Shown here piece after piece: positions 52,795 through 62,117 of a DNA stretch of 64,000 bases (positions are counted from its first letter, which is position 1; the number at the start of each line of letters is the position of its first letter). The DNA is taken from contig DATAJP010000001.1 in NCBI GenBank assembly GCA_036262055.1, positions 310,001-374,000 on the forward strand. Reading direction: 5' to 3'. Made by a program: the position numbers and the translations under genes. This DNA comes from Ignavibacteria bacterium. Lineage in GTDB: Bacteria; Bacteroidota; Ignavibacteria; Tepidaquicellales; Tepidaquicellaceae. The notes under the pieces were generated by a model, which saw only the letters and a list, made by a program, of their open reading frames with translations, had not been told where the DNA came from and ran no database searches.

Positions 52795-52893
52795 ACTACC
52801 AACAAAAGTTCTTCCTATAACCACCATAAAATACTATAGGTTATATCTTTAAGTTTCATATTAATTCCCCACATTATTAAATGGGTTAAAGAT
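52795..52893. other. Short gap between tRNA remnant and integrase-like fragment
   Basis: A/T-rich with no convincing ORF or hairpin. The frame of the following fragment is open back to about 52858 without an ATG, which agrees with decay of a longer gene. Confidence 0.5.
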
Positions 52894-53154
52894 TTGTTCG
52901 GGATTTTTATAGAACAATTTAAAAGTAAAACGAGAAACCCTTTTTTGTTTAGAAATGAAGATGGTTATTGGGTAATTTTTACTCCTTTTAGAAAAGAAAA
53001 TGGTAAATGGGGAAGAAAATGTCAATCGACTAGGCCTAAGAAAGAAAAAGAAGCTCAGAGAATCTTCTATGAATTTATTAATGGGAATTATAAAAATTTG
53101 GAATATTTTTATAAAGAATGGGAAAAAGAAAATAAAGGAATAATGTATCGTTAA
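52894..53154 (+). pseudogene. Integrase-like N-terminal fragment
   Basis: An 86-aa ORF starting at TTG, with no preceding ATG in frame. The segment FRNEDGYWVIFTPFRKENGK plus GRKCQSTRPKKEKEAQRIFY resembles the N-terminal arm-binding and start of the SAM-like core-binding domain of phage-type tyrosine integrases (W-V-x-F.....G-K....T-x-x-K-K-E-A). The C-terminal catalytic R-H-R-Y part is missing. Position directly behind a half tRNA gene is a typical integrase-att arrangement. Assignment is by pattern only. Confidence 0.45.
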
Positions 53155-53305
53155 TTATTTGTCTTCTAGTCATATTTTTTACTATTAGTGAGTTCTCATA
53201 ACTTAATTATAATTAACTTTAGACATCATACCCTTTATCCCTATATATTTTCCCACTTTTTTTTCCTACCTTATATTCACATAAACAACTATTTATGGAA
53301 GAATA
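53155..53305. other. Leader of the sensor kinase gene
   Basis: About 150 A/T-rich bases with no gene. ATTTTTTACTATTAGTGAG and TTATATTCACATAAACAAC are visible, but no consensus promoter or hairpin is convincing. One overlapping ORF (53188) is a frame shadow of the kinase N-terminus. Confidence 0.4.
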
Positions 53306-56300
53306 ATGCTCAGAATAACATTATATTTTCTTCCTTTATTCATAATACAATTTGCTTCTGCACCGGCTTACTCACAATACAAAAACCAGCATGTAAGCCT
53401 TGAGCAAGGTTTACCTGCAGGAACTGCAGTCGAAGCCATAGTTCAGGATAACTTAGGATTTATGTGGTTTCCAGTACTTGGTGGAGTTGCCAAATATGAT
53501 GGATATTCTCTTTCATTGCATCAAAAATTTTTCACAGCGACAGACACTGTTTATTTGCCTGAAGTTCATGCAATTTTTATTGATAAGGAAAATAATATCT
53601 GGCTTGGTTCAGCTAATATGGTCGCTTTATATGACCGGAAGAAAGATATTTTTAATGCATTTTATTTGACTGTTGAGAAATCGGTTAATTCAATTGCAGT
53701 AATCTATGATATTCATGAGGGCAAAGACGGATTATTATGGATTTCAACGGAAGACAAAGGATTATTTTCATATGATAAAAAATCCAAGGTAACACAGCAT
53801 TATTTCCACGATGAAAATAATTCTAACTCATTAAACAGTAATGAAATTTCATCATTTACAATTGACAATGAAGGAAACCTTTGGGTTGGCTTTTATAGTG
53901 ACGGGTTATGCAAATATGAGCCTTCAAAAAACTTATATACCCGTTTTCATCGCAGTTCAAGCAGTAATTCAATTCCTTCCGATTCAATTCATAAATTATA
54001 TAAAGATTCTTCAGGCACAATCTGGATTGCATCCCGACAGGGTTATATAACCGAATTAAATCCACAGACAAATAAGTTTATTAATTATTCTATTCAAGGC
54101 GAAGGCGTAAACTCATCTGCAGTTATCTATTCACTGTTTGAGGATACAAGTGGATTAATTTGGATAGGAACATTTCGAGAAGGTGTTATATTATTCGATA
54201 AAAATAAAAATTTGTTTTATCCACTTCAAAAAAATATAAATGGAAAAGAAAAAGAAATAAATTATGTTTACAGCATTGCACAGGATAGAACAGGATTAAT
54301 ATGGATTGGAGGAATGGAAGGATTGCATATTATATCAAAGAATTTACAAAGCTTTGATTATTCATATGATAATCCATTTTTCATGAAAAATATTAAAAAT
54401 GCGGCAATTACATCTATCTTACCTGATAATGCTGGTAATTTATGGATAGGAACTTCAAACGGATTATATAAACACATTTATAATTCAAATGATTATCAGC
54501 ATTTTTTTTCTGATAATAATCCAAAAAGAGATTCTAAATTATTTGGCAATAATTCAATTCTTAATTTATGTTTCGATGATTCCGGTTCAATTTGGGTTAC
54601 TCTGTATTCAGGTTTATACAATTTGAATCCTTTAAATGGAAATGTTAAAAGTTATATACATAGCCAATCCGATACAAACAGCATTTCAGAATCACTGGAA
54701 ACCGGTTTATTAAAAGATAAAAAAGGAAATTTATGGATTTCTTCTCCAAAGAGTGTAGATAGGTTCATTACATCCAATGAAACATTTAAACATTACCCTT
54801 TACCTACTGTCCGTTCATTTTACGAAGATAATGATGGAGTAATATGGGCTTCGTCCGGGTCAAGGGGATTATATAAATATGATTCTTCAACCGATTCATT
54901 CATAGAATATTTTAATGAATCAGATTTCATTGGATTTTCAATTTCTCTTGAAGATAGTAAAAAAAGATTTTGGGCGGCAAGTTTTTATTCCGGATTGAAT
55001 TTATTTGATATAAAATCAGGAAAATCAGAAGTATTCGATACAAAATATGGATTGCAGTCGAATTTTGTAAATAACTTAATAATGGATAATATTGGAATGT
55101 TATGGCTTAGTACGAGAACAGGAATATCAAGATTTAATCCTGACACGAAATTCTTTAAAAACTTTACTGAAGAAGATGGGTTGAATATTCAGGATTTTCA
55201 GACAACCTCTGCTAACAAAAGTTCTGACGGTAAATTATATTTTGGAACAAGAAACGGCATGGTTAGTTTTTATCCTGCACCAATAAATACATTAGTTCCT
55301 GAAATTGTTTTAACGGGTTTAAAGCTGCATAATTTACCGGTAATTCCTTCTGATACATCTGCTATTAAGGAGAACATTAATATTACAAGTGAAATAAATT
55401 TAAATTATTACGATAATTCATTCATCATTTCATTTTCATCTCTTGATTATAATGATTCAAAGAAGAATTTATACTCATATAAATTAGAAGGATTTGATGA
55501 AGATTGGTCTTTTCCAGGGACGAACACTTCGGCATCTTATACTAATCTCAATGCTGGTGAGTATACTTTTTTGGTTAAGGGCTCAAACAGCGATGGTATC
55601 TGGAATGAAAACGGCGCAAAAATTAAAGTAATAGTTAATCCTCCGTGGTGGAAAACATGGTGGTTCACAGTGAGCTGGATATTTTTTGCAGCAATTGTTT
55701 TTGGAAGCACAATAAGGTTAATTTCAGTCCAGAAGCTAAAGAAAAAACTCAGAGAGCTTAAACAGCAACAGGTACTTGAAGCTGAAAGGACAAGAATTTC
55801 AAAAGACATGCATGATGAATTAGGCTCCAGTTTAACTAAAATTACACTGTTAAGTGAAATTGCCATGAAAAAAATCGGTAATCTTGAAGAAATAAATAAG
55901 ATTTCTGATGCTTCACGTGAAGTTGTTAATAGCATGGATGAAATTGTATGGGCTGTAAATCCTAAAAATGACTCGCTGGAAAACCTGGCGGCTTATACCT
56001 TACAGTATTCACAGAATTTTTTATCTGAAGCAGGCTTGAATTGCCGGTTTGAGTATCCCGATAGCATTCCTTCAAGCATGCTTTCATCGGATATTCGGCA
56101 TAATATTTTTCTTGTATTCAAGGAAGCACTGAATAATGTGGTAAAACATTCCGAAGCATCTGAAGTGAACATAAAGTTAATATTAAACAAAACCTTTTTC
56201 GAATTTTTAATTTCAGATAATGGAAAAGGATTTAATATGGAAGACTGTGATCGTTTTTCAAATGGATTAAGCAATATGGAAAAACGCATTGCCGACATTA

Positions 56301-56371
56301 ATGGTGAATTCAAAATAAGAACTCAATCAGATTTAGGAACCTTAATAAGCATAAAAATTTGTCATAACTAA
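53306..56371 (+). CDS. Beta-propeller sensor histidine kinase (two-component, Y_Y_Y and HisKA_3 type)
   Basis: A 1021-aa inner-membrane sensor: signal peptide (MLRITLYFLPLFIIQFASAP), 12-14 Reg_prop repeats forming two seven-bladed periplasmic propellers (about 30-690; repeats such as DNLGFMWFPVLGGVAKYDG and DTSGLIWIGTFREGVILFD), a Y_Y_Y domain (about 700-775, YSYKLEGFDEDWSF), one TM helix (about 785-808), a HisKA_3 dimerisation domain with His in RISKDMHDELGSSLTKI (about 834) and an ATPase domain (NNVVKHSEASEV, ISDNGKGFNME). The kinase type is NarX/DesK-like. The response regulator is 68 bp downstream. Ligand unknown, probably a glycan or peptide sensed in the periplasm. Confidence 0.93.
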   Translation: MLRITLYFLPLFIIQFASAPAYSQYKNQHVSLEQGLPAGTAVEAIVQDNLGFMWFPVLGGVAKYDGYSLSLHQKFFTATDTVYLPEVHAIFIDKENNIWLGSANMVALYDRKKDIFNAFYLTVEKSVNSIAVIYDIHEGKDGLLWISTEDKGLFSYDKKSKVTQHYFHDENNSNSLNSNEISSFTIDNEGNLWVGFYSDGLCKYEPSKNLYTRFHRSSSSNSIPSDSIHKLYKDSSGTIWIASRQGYITELNPQTNKFINYSIQGEGVNSSAVIYSLFEDTSGLIWIGTFREGVILFDKNKNLFYPLQKNINGKEKEINYVYSIAQDRTGLIWIGGMEGLHIISKNLQSFDYSYDNPFFMKNIKNAAITSILPDNAGNLWIGTSNGLYKHIYNSNDYQHFFSDNNPKRDSKLFGNNSILNLCFDDSGSIWVTLYSGLYNLNPLNGNVKSYIHSQSDTNSISESLETGLLKDKKGNLWISSPKSVDRFITSNETFKHYPLPTVRSFYEDNDGVIWASSGSRGLYKYDSSTDSFIEYFNESDFIGFSISLEDSKKRFWAASFYSGLNLFDIKSGKSEVFDTKYGLQSNFVNNLIMDNIGMLWLSTRTGISRFNPDTKFFKNFTEEDGLNIQDFQTTSANKSSDGKLYFGTRNGMVSFYPAPINTLVPEIVLTGLKLHNLPVIPSDTSAIKENINITSEINLNYYDNSFIISFSSLDYNDSKKNLYSYKLEGFDEDWSFPGTNTSASYTNLNAGEYTFLVKGSNSDGIWNENGAKIKVIVNPPWWKTWWFTVSWIFFAAIVFGSTIRLISVQKLKKKLRELKQQQVLEAERTRISKDMHDELGSSLTKITLLSEIAMKKIGNLEEINKISDASREVVNSMDEIVWAVNPKNDSLENLAAYTLQYSQNFLSEAGLNCRFEYPDSIPSSMLSSDIRHNIFLVFKEALNNVVKHSEASEVNIKLILNKTFFEFLISDNGKGFNMEDCDRFSNGLSNMEKRIADINGEFKIRTQSDLGTLISIKICHN

Positions 56372-56439
56372 ATTAACACTTATGTGTTATTGTGTTCATT
56401 TCACAAAAGCCGTATTTTGTTATAAAAAAAATAGAGTTA

Positions 56440-57066
56440 ATGCCTATAAAAGTATCAATTGTTGAGGACAATAGCGGAATAAGAGAGAGTCTTGAAATTC
56501 TTATAAATGGTTCTGAAGGATTTACCTGTCTTAGTACATATAAAAATGCAGAGTCCGCCTTGATAAACATTCCGCATGAAAAACCCGATGTCATTTTAAT
56601 GGATATTAATCTTCCCGGTGAAACGGGAATTCAATGCGTAAGTAAGTTGAAATCCAAATTCCCTGAATTAAATATATTAATGCTTACGGTTTATGATGAC
56701 AGCACAAGAATTTTCGAAGCATTATCTGCGGGTGCAAACGGATATTTGCTTAAAAGAACCCCGCCATTGAAACTGCTTGAAGCAATTAAAGAAGTTAACC
56801 AGGGGGGCTCACCGATGTCGAGCCAGATTGCAAGAATGGTGGTTGATTCATTTAAGGGTATGGGAATTTCGTCAGAGGAAAAAAAGAACTTAACTAAGCG
56901 TGAGGAGGAAATTCTGTCACTTCTTGCCAAAGGTTTCAAATATAAAGAAATTGCTGAAAAATTATTTATCGGAACTGAAACAGTAAGAAGTCATCTAAGA
57001 AATATTTATGAAAAGCTCCAAGTGCGCTCCCGCACTGAAGCAGTTGTTAAGTATTTAAAAGGATAA
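56440..57066 (+). CDS. NarL/LuxR-type response regulator
   Basis: A 208-aa regulator with a receiver domain (about 1-120: acidic pocket VSIVEDNSGIRESL, phospho-acceptor Asp in VILMDINLPGETG, Lys in YLLKRTPPLKLLE) and a LuxR-type helix-turn-helix (about 145-205: LTKREEEILSLLAKGFKYKE, then IGTETVRSHLRNIYEKLQVR). The frame is open to a GTG at 56392, but the ATG at 56440 (MPIKVSIVEDN) gives a clean receiver start. Partner of the propeller kinase just upstream. It is followed by secreted-protein genes on the same strand, which are likely targets. Confidence 0.93.
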   Translation: MPIKVSIVEDNSGIRESLEILINGSEGFTCLSTYKNAESALINIPHEKPDVILMDINLPGETGIQCVSKLKSKFPELNILMLTVYDDSTRIFEALSAGANGYLLKRTPPLKLLEAIKEVNQGGSPMSSQIARMVVDSFKGMGISSEEKKNLTKREEEILSLLAKGFKYKEIAEKLFIGTETVRSHLRNIYEKLQVRSRTEAVVKYLKG

Positions 57067-57093
57067 TTAAGTATAAAATTTTAATTATTTAAA

Positions 57094-58698
57094 ATGAAAA
57101 AATATTGTTTATTAATTACTTATAACATATTCCTTTCAACCCTTTATGCAACAGCTTTTGCACAAAACCTATTTCAAGTAGCTGTAGGAGGTTCTGGAAG
57201 TGATATTGCATATACTATAATACAAACTGATGATGGCGGGTATGTCGCTGCTGGTTCGACTAATTCTTTTGGGGCAGGTCTCAATGATATTTACATTGTA
57301 AAGATAAATTCTAATGGTTTACTTCTTTGGACGAAGACATTTGGAGGTTCTGGAGCGGATAATGCAAATTGTATCATTCAAACCTCAGATGGGGGGTATA
57401 TAGTAGCCGGTTCTACAAATTCTTTTGGTGCGGGACTACTTGATGTTATGGTCTTGAAAATTAACTTTACCGGAAATCTTGAATGGTTCAAAGTTTTTGG
57501 AGGAGAAGATATTGACTTTGCTAACTCAATTATACAAACTTCAGATAATAGTTATATTATTGCAGGAGAAACGTATTCTTTCGGATCTGGAGGTGAAGAC
57601 ATGTATATTATTAAATTAGATTCAGGAGGGAATTTTGTGTGGAACAAAGCAATCGGGGGTTTCGGAGATGATAGAGCTTCCTGTATTGTGCCAACTTTTG
57701 ACGGAGGCTATGCTGTAGCAGGCAGAACAACTTCTTATGGGGCTGGATTTAACGATGTTTTCATAATGAAGCTTAATGAAAGTGGGTTAGTGATGTGGAG
57801 TAAAACAGTCGGTACGAGTACCGGTGATGCAGCCTTTTCCATAATACAGACAAATGATAGTGGATTTGTCTTGGGGGGGCATACTGAACCGAGCCAATCA
57901 CAACATTATTTATTGAAATTTAATGCCATTGGAACGTTAGAATGGACTAGATATATTGCTTCCAGTTCAGGATTTATAACCAAAGTTCCTGTTATCCAAA
58001 CTCCGGATGGAGGCTATGCTTTGGCTGGTTTTACGACTATTGGGTCAAGTGGTAATGATATAATAATTTTAAAATTTCTTGAAAACGGAACTCCCCAGTG
58101 GTTTAAAAAAATTGGAGGTACAGGCAGCGATATTGGTTGCTCATTAATACCCATTACATCTGGAGGTTTTGCTTTAGCTGGTTATACTTCTTCATATGGA
58201 TCAGGTGGGAATGATATTTTTATAACAAAACTGGATTATAATTTGAACACTTGTGGAAATATAACTTTCTTATCAATTTCATCTGGTTCATGGGGATCTG
58301 TTTCATCACCAACTCCAATAGTTACTATACCAACACTAACAATAACATCCCATACTCCAATAATAGGTTCGGGAGGGACTTTAACATCTATTTGCAATAT
58401 CGTTAATATTTCTTCTCAGGAAATTAAAGCACCAAATGAATTCACTCTTTTACAAAACTACCCAAATCCATTTAATCCTTCTACAGTTATTAAATTTCAG
58501 ATTCCAAATAATGAATTTGTATCTTTGAAAATTTATGATATGTTAGGTCATGAAGTAGAAACACTAATTAATGAGCATTTAACTTCAGGAACTTATGAAG
58601 TTGAATGGAATGCAGAAGATTATTCGAGCGGAATATATTTTTGTAAGCTTCAAGCAGAAGAATATGTAGAAATTAAAAAAATGATATTGATGAAATGA
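57094..58698 (+). CDS. Secreted repeat protein (GGYVAAG-type propeller) with T9SS sorting domain
   Basis: A 534-aa protein with signal peptide (MKKYCLLITYNIFLSTLYAT). Seven repeats of about 50 residues, each with D-G-G-Y-x-x-A-G and an N/D-I-x-x-x-K-L/I-x-x-x-G-x-x-x-W strand (for example TDDGGYVAAGSTNSFGAG and IYIVKINSNGLLLWTKTFGG), are consistent with a seven-bladed propeller (about 28-390). Then come a short G/S/T-rich linker and the sorting domain (QNYPNPFNPSTVIKFQI at about 453, ending EIKKMILMK). Its stop overlaps the next gene by 4 bp (ATGA), so the two are coupled. It lies 28 bp after the regulator gene. Confidence 0.85.
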   Translation: MKKYCLLITYNIFLSTLYATAFAQNLFQVAVGGSGSDIAYTIIQTDDGGYVAAGSTNSFGAGLNDIYIVKINSNGLLLWTKTFGGSGADNANCIIQTSDGGYIVAGSTNSFGAGLLDVMVLKINFTGNLEWFKVFGGEDIDFANSIIQTSDNSYIIAGETYSFGSGGEDMYIIKLDSGGNFVWNKAIGGFGDDRASCIVPTFDGGYAVAGRTTSYGAGFNDVFIMKLNESGLVMWSKTVGTSTGDAAFSIIQTNDSGFVLGGHTEPSQSQHYLLKFNAIGTLEWTRYIASSSGFITKVPVIQTPDGGYALAGFTTIGSSGNDIIILKFLENGTPQWFKKIGGTGSDIGCSLIPITSGGFALAGYTSSYGSGGNDIFITKLDYNLNTCGNITFLSISSGSWGSVSSPTPIVTIPTLTITSHTPIIGSGGTLTSICNIVNISSQEIKAPNEFTLLQNYPNPFNPSTVIKFQIPNNEFVSLKIYDMLGHEVETLINEHLTSGTYEVEWNAEDYSSGIYFCKLQAEEYVEIKKMILMK

Positions 58699-60044
58699 TA
58701 AAGATAATTATTATAAACTTTGTATTTGTATTCCTAGCTGCCGGAAATGTTTCAGGTCAATGGACGCTGGTGAACGTTCTTTCGGACCTTGGTCAATTTC
58801 CTTGTCTCTCGGTTTATGGTCCTAATGAGCTAGTAATTGCAGGTGGAGGGATAAATACACCTAAAGTTTATAAATCAACCAACGGCGGAATTAGTTTTAT
58901 AAATATTTCCGGTAATCTGACAGGACCTAAGATATTTTCAATATATGCAGTAAATGAGAATTTAATTTTTGCAGGAGATGGCGGTTCATTTAGCGGAGCC
59001 GGTGGAAATGCAAAATTATGGAAAACAACAAACGGTGGATTAAACTGGTCAGTTGTTCTTTCAACGGGTGGAATATATGGATTTTTCAATGGAATTATTT
59101 TTTCTAAAACAAATCCTTCCTTCGGAATTGCAGTGAGTGATGCACCGACCGACGCTGAATTTTTTGTAGCAAAAACTACTAATGGAGGAAATAATTGGAT
59201 TATTCAGAGTAATACTCCATCAGGTTTTGGTCTCAATGGAGTGCTTGGTTCAGTTTTTTGTATTGATGAGTTTTTTTATGGCTGGGGAATGGGGCCTTTT
59301 CCAATTCAGATTACATTTACTTCAAACGGCGGAAGTTCATGGTTAGTGCATCAAAATATTGGTTTAGCATCTTCAAGATATGCTACCGGTCTTGCATTTA
59401 GTGATGATAAATTAACAGGATTAATTGTCGGAGATGAATCGCTGCCAATAATATCACGTTCAACTGATGGGGGGAATACCTGGAATGATATTAATACAGG
59501 TTTGACAATGTCCGAATCGGAATATTCAAGAATTAAATGGGTTCATGGAACCAATGTATGTTTTATCACGTCAACTTATGGAATGAAAGGATGTATAGGT
59601 AAAAGCACAAACGGTGGTTTGAGCTGGATAGAGATGAATACTGCCGGGATAAGTGCATTAAAATCAATTGATGCATTAGTTTCAGGTGAAAATATCTACG
59701 GTTATTCTGTATCAGCATTTGGCGAAATAATTAGACTGCAACAAACTGTAGGAATTAAAAATCTGAATAGTGATATAGTATTTCAGTATAAACTCGAGCA
59801 AAACTTTCCTAATCCATTTAATCCTGAAACAAAAATAAGATTTCACGTTAAAAGCAATGATTTAATACAAATAAAAATTTATAATGTTTCGGGAAAAGAA
59901 ATAGAAACTCTCTTGAAGGAGAACTTACCGTACGGAGTCTATGAAGTAAAATTGGATGCATCAAGTTTGCCAAGCGGAGTTTATTATTATACTCTGATTG
60001 CACAAAATTTTAAAGAAACAAAAAAAATGGTTTTATTAAAATAA
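58695..60044 (+). CDS. Secreted YCF48/BNR-type beta-propeller protein with T9SS sorting domain
   Basis: A 449-aa protein with signal peptide (MIKIIIINFVFVFLAAGNVS). Propeller repeats include VYKSTNGGISFINIS, LWKTTNGGLNWSVV, VAKTTNGGNNWIIQ and ISRSTDGGNTWND. The sorting domain starts at about 370 as QNFPNPFNPETKIRFHV (F in place of Y) and ends ETKKMVLLK. It overlaps the previous gene by 4 bp and is 15 bp from the next, so it belongs to the same operon as the repeat protein and the S41-like protein. Confidence 0.85.
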   Translation: MIKIIIINFVFVFLAAGNVSGQWTLVNVLSDLGQFPCLSVYGPNELVIAGGGINTPKVYKSTNGGISFINISGNLTGPKIFSIYAVNENLIFAGDGGSFSGAGGNAKLWKTTNGGLNWSVVLSTGGIYGFFNGIIFSKTNPSFGIAVSDAPTDAEFFVAKTTNGGNNWIIQSNTPSGFGLNGVLGSVFCIDEFFYGWGMGPFPIQITFTSNGGSSWLVHQNIGLASSRYATGLAFSDDKLTGLIVGDESLPIISRSTDGGNTWNDINTGLTMSESEYSRIKWVHGTNVCFITSTYGMKGCIGKSTNGGLSWIEMNTAGISALKSIDALVSGENIYGYSVSAFGEIIRLQQTVGIKNLNSDIVFQYKLEQNFPNPFNPETKIRFHVKSNDLIQIKIYNVSGKEIETLLKENLPYGVYEVKLDASSLPSGVYYYTLIAQNFKETKKMVLLK

Positions 60045-60059
60045 ACTTATCTTAAAAGA

Positions 60060-61874
60060 ATGAAAATTTTAATGATTACCATCCTTACGTTTATATTTTG
60101 TAATATAAATGCACAAAGTATAGATAATAATTTTAATAATTTTAAAAAAAATCAATTTAATAATTCCCTGAATGAAAATATTTACGTAACAAAGGAACCG
60201 GGACATTTTACATGTGAACAATGGAGGCATAAAATAGATTCTGTGTGGGGAACAGGAGCATCAACAACAACAAAGCTGCAAGTTTTTGACAGGTTCTGGA
60301 ATTTAATCGATACTGTGTTTGCTTGTTTCCATAATCACCCTGTTAGTTGGGATTCATTAAAAAAAGTTTACAGACCTGAAATTGCAGGGGGTGTAAGCAG
60401 AGGAAGGTTTATTGCAATCATGAATCACATTGTTTTAGCGCTTAAAGAATCACATACACATGTTTTAGATTTTGGTCTTAATACAACGCTTCGCGCAGGT
60501 GTGCCGCTTCTTGTACTCGGAGGATGGTACGATAATGGACATTTCGGCGCAGGTCTCACTCCTTTACCGGATAGTTCACTGCTTGTTTATAGTGTAGTTC
60601 CATTGCACCCTTTAGGGTTGCAAAAAGGTGACATCGTTTTAGGATATGATGGAGTTCCCTGGCGGATTCTTGTAAGAGAATTGATTGAATGTGAACTACC
60701 CATTAAATTGATTTCTTGGATTGGTTCTTCTCCAAGTGCTTACAATCACTCTTTATTAATGAGTGCCGGAATGAACTGGCATCTATTTGATACCATCGAT
60801 ATAGTCAAAGGAGCCACGGGTGATACTCTCCATTTTTCAACAGCGGCATTAAGAAATCAAAATATGCAAATTTTCTGTACTGAACAGATGGATATACCCG
60901 GGATATCAAAACCTAATTACAATGCTGAGCAAATGTGCACTTATGGTATTTTACCCGGAACAAACATAGGGTATATTTATGTTTGGGGCTGGTGGGGACC
61001 AAATGTTGAAATGGAATTTTACAATGCTGTCCAGGCATTAATGCAAACTCAAGGAATGATTATTGATTTCCGGTTTAATGATGGCGGAAATATGAACTTG
61101 AGTGATGCAGGTTTAAGTTTACTGTTCGATACTACAGTTACTACAATAGATATGGGAAAACGATGCTCCCCCAATCATCAACAAATGTGTCCCTTAAATA
61201 TTCCGTTTGCTTATTATATACCGGGGGCTTCTCCAGGATATAATAAACCAATCGCTATACTTACAGGTCCGGGAGCAGTAAGTTCAGGTGACCAGGTTGC
61301 ACTAAGAATGAAGTATCATCCTCACTCACGATTTTTTGGTAAATCAACTGCTGCTGCGTTTAATGCACCATTTGAATATGGATATTCAGGATATGGTTTG
61401 TTGCTTGCAGAAGCTGATGCTTATAAATTGAGTAATCCCGGTACATATCTGACTCATACAGAATTTGAAGTTGATGAAAATGTATGGTTGTCACAAAATT
61501 TAGTTAGACAGGGTCGGGATGATGTTTATGAAGCAGCCAAACATTGGATCGATAGTGTATCAGTCGGAATATCAGTGCAAAATTCTGAAATGCCTCTTAA
61601 ATTCAGCTTAAAACAAAACTATCCTAACCCGTTTAATCCTACAACAAAAATAAAATTTGAAATTCCTTCACTTAACATTGGAGCAAACCTAAATATAAAA
61701 CTGGCTATTTATGATTTGCTTGGAAGAGAAGTCTCAGTTCTGGTGAATGAAAAATTAGAAGCAGGAATATATGAATATTCATGGGACGGAGGTAGCTTTT
61801 CCTCAGGGTTATATTTTTATAAATTAGAATCTGATAATTTTACTGAAACAAAAAAAATGCTTCTTTTAAAATAA
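60060..61874 (+). CDS. Secreted S41-like (C-terminal-processing-type) peptidase with T9SS sorting domain
   Basis: A 604-aa protein with signal peptide. An S41/tail-specific-protease-like core is at about 55-490: the helical N-lobe (GVSRGRFIAIMNHIVLALKE), a PDZ-like part (GLQKGDIVLGYDGVPWRIL), IIDFRFNDGGNMNLSDAGLS and ILTGPGAVSSGDQVALRMKY, whose Ser-Ser-Gly-Asp corresponds to the SAgE catalytic-Ser site. GKSTAAAFN is the following loop. The catalytic Lys is not certain, so activity is unproven. The sorting domain begins at about 510 (QNYPNPFNPTTKIKFEI) and ends ETKKMLLLK. A close paralogue follows 243 bp downstream. Confidence 0.8.
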   Translation: MKILMITILTFIFCNINAQSIDNNFNNFKKNQFNNSLNENIYVTKEPGHFTCEQWRHKIDSVWGTGASTTTKLQVFDRFWNLIDTVFACFHNHPVSWDSLKKVYRPEIAGGVSRGRFIAIMNHIVLALKESHTHVLDFGLNTTLRAGVPLLVLGGWYDNGHFGAGLTPLPDSSLLVYSVVPLHPLGLQKGDIVLGYDGVPWRILVRELIECELPIKLISWIGSSPSAYNHSLLMSAGMNWHLFDTIDIVKGATGDTLHFSTAALRNQNMQIFCTEQMDIPGISKPNYNAEQMCTYGILPGTNIGYIYVWGWWGPNVEMEFYNAVQALMQTQGMIIDFRFNDGGNMNLSDAGLSLLFDTTVTTIDMGKRCSPNHQQMCPLNIPFAYYIPGASPGYNKPIAILTGPGAVSSGDQVALRMKYHPHSRFFGKSTAAAFNAPFEYGYSGYGLLLAEADAYKLSNPGTYLTHTEFEVDENVWLSQNLVRQGRDDVYEAAKHWIDSVSVGISVQNSEMPLKFSLKQNYPNPFNPTTKIKFEIPSLNIGANLNIKLAIYDLLGREVSVLVNEKLEAGIYEYSWDGGSFSSGLYFYKLESDNFTETKKMLLLK

Positions 61875-62117
61875 CTTACTTTCTTTAATGAATCCGGTCT
61901 CTCAACAACCCATATATTCCTTTAATATTTAATAAGTAAATCCAAATCCTCTAACACGAAAGTGTTAGAAACCAACCTCAATATATAATACTTATATAAT
62001 AATTCACACTCTTGTGCTATGTATAAAAAACATAAGTGTAATTAAATTATACCAAACTTGAAAAATAAATTTTAGTCTTAAGAAAATAAAATTTAAAACT
62101 ATAATTAAAAAAACCAT
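61875..62117. promoter_or_regulatory. 243-bp gap between S41-like paralogues with a hairpin
   Basis: 61951-61968 forms CTAACAC / GTGTTAG with a GAAA loop. A looser CACTCTTGTG...ACATAAGTGT pairing follows (62007-62040). There is no T-run, so it is not a clear terminator; mRNA stabilisation or a regulator site are both possible. A similar short palindrome TAACACTTATGTGTTA occurs at 56374-56389, just after the sensor kinase. Confidence 0.45.

Noticed and set aside
52756-53305. Group I intron in a tRNA-Met anticodon loop
   Set aside because: No 3' tRNA half (no TCCGA stem, T arm or CTCCGGC strand) occurs downstream, and the gap lacks intron core elements.
53188-53403. 71-aa ORF upstream of the propeller kinase
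   Set aside because: It overlaps the signal-peptide region of the kinase in another frame, with no leader and unusual composition.
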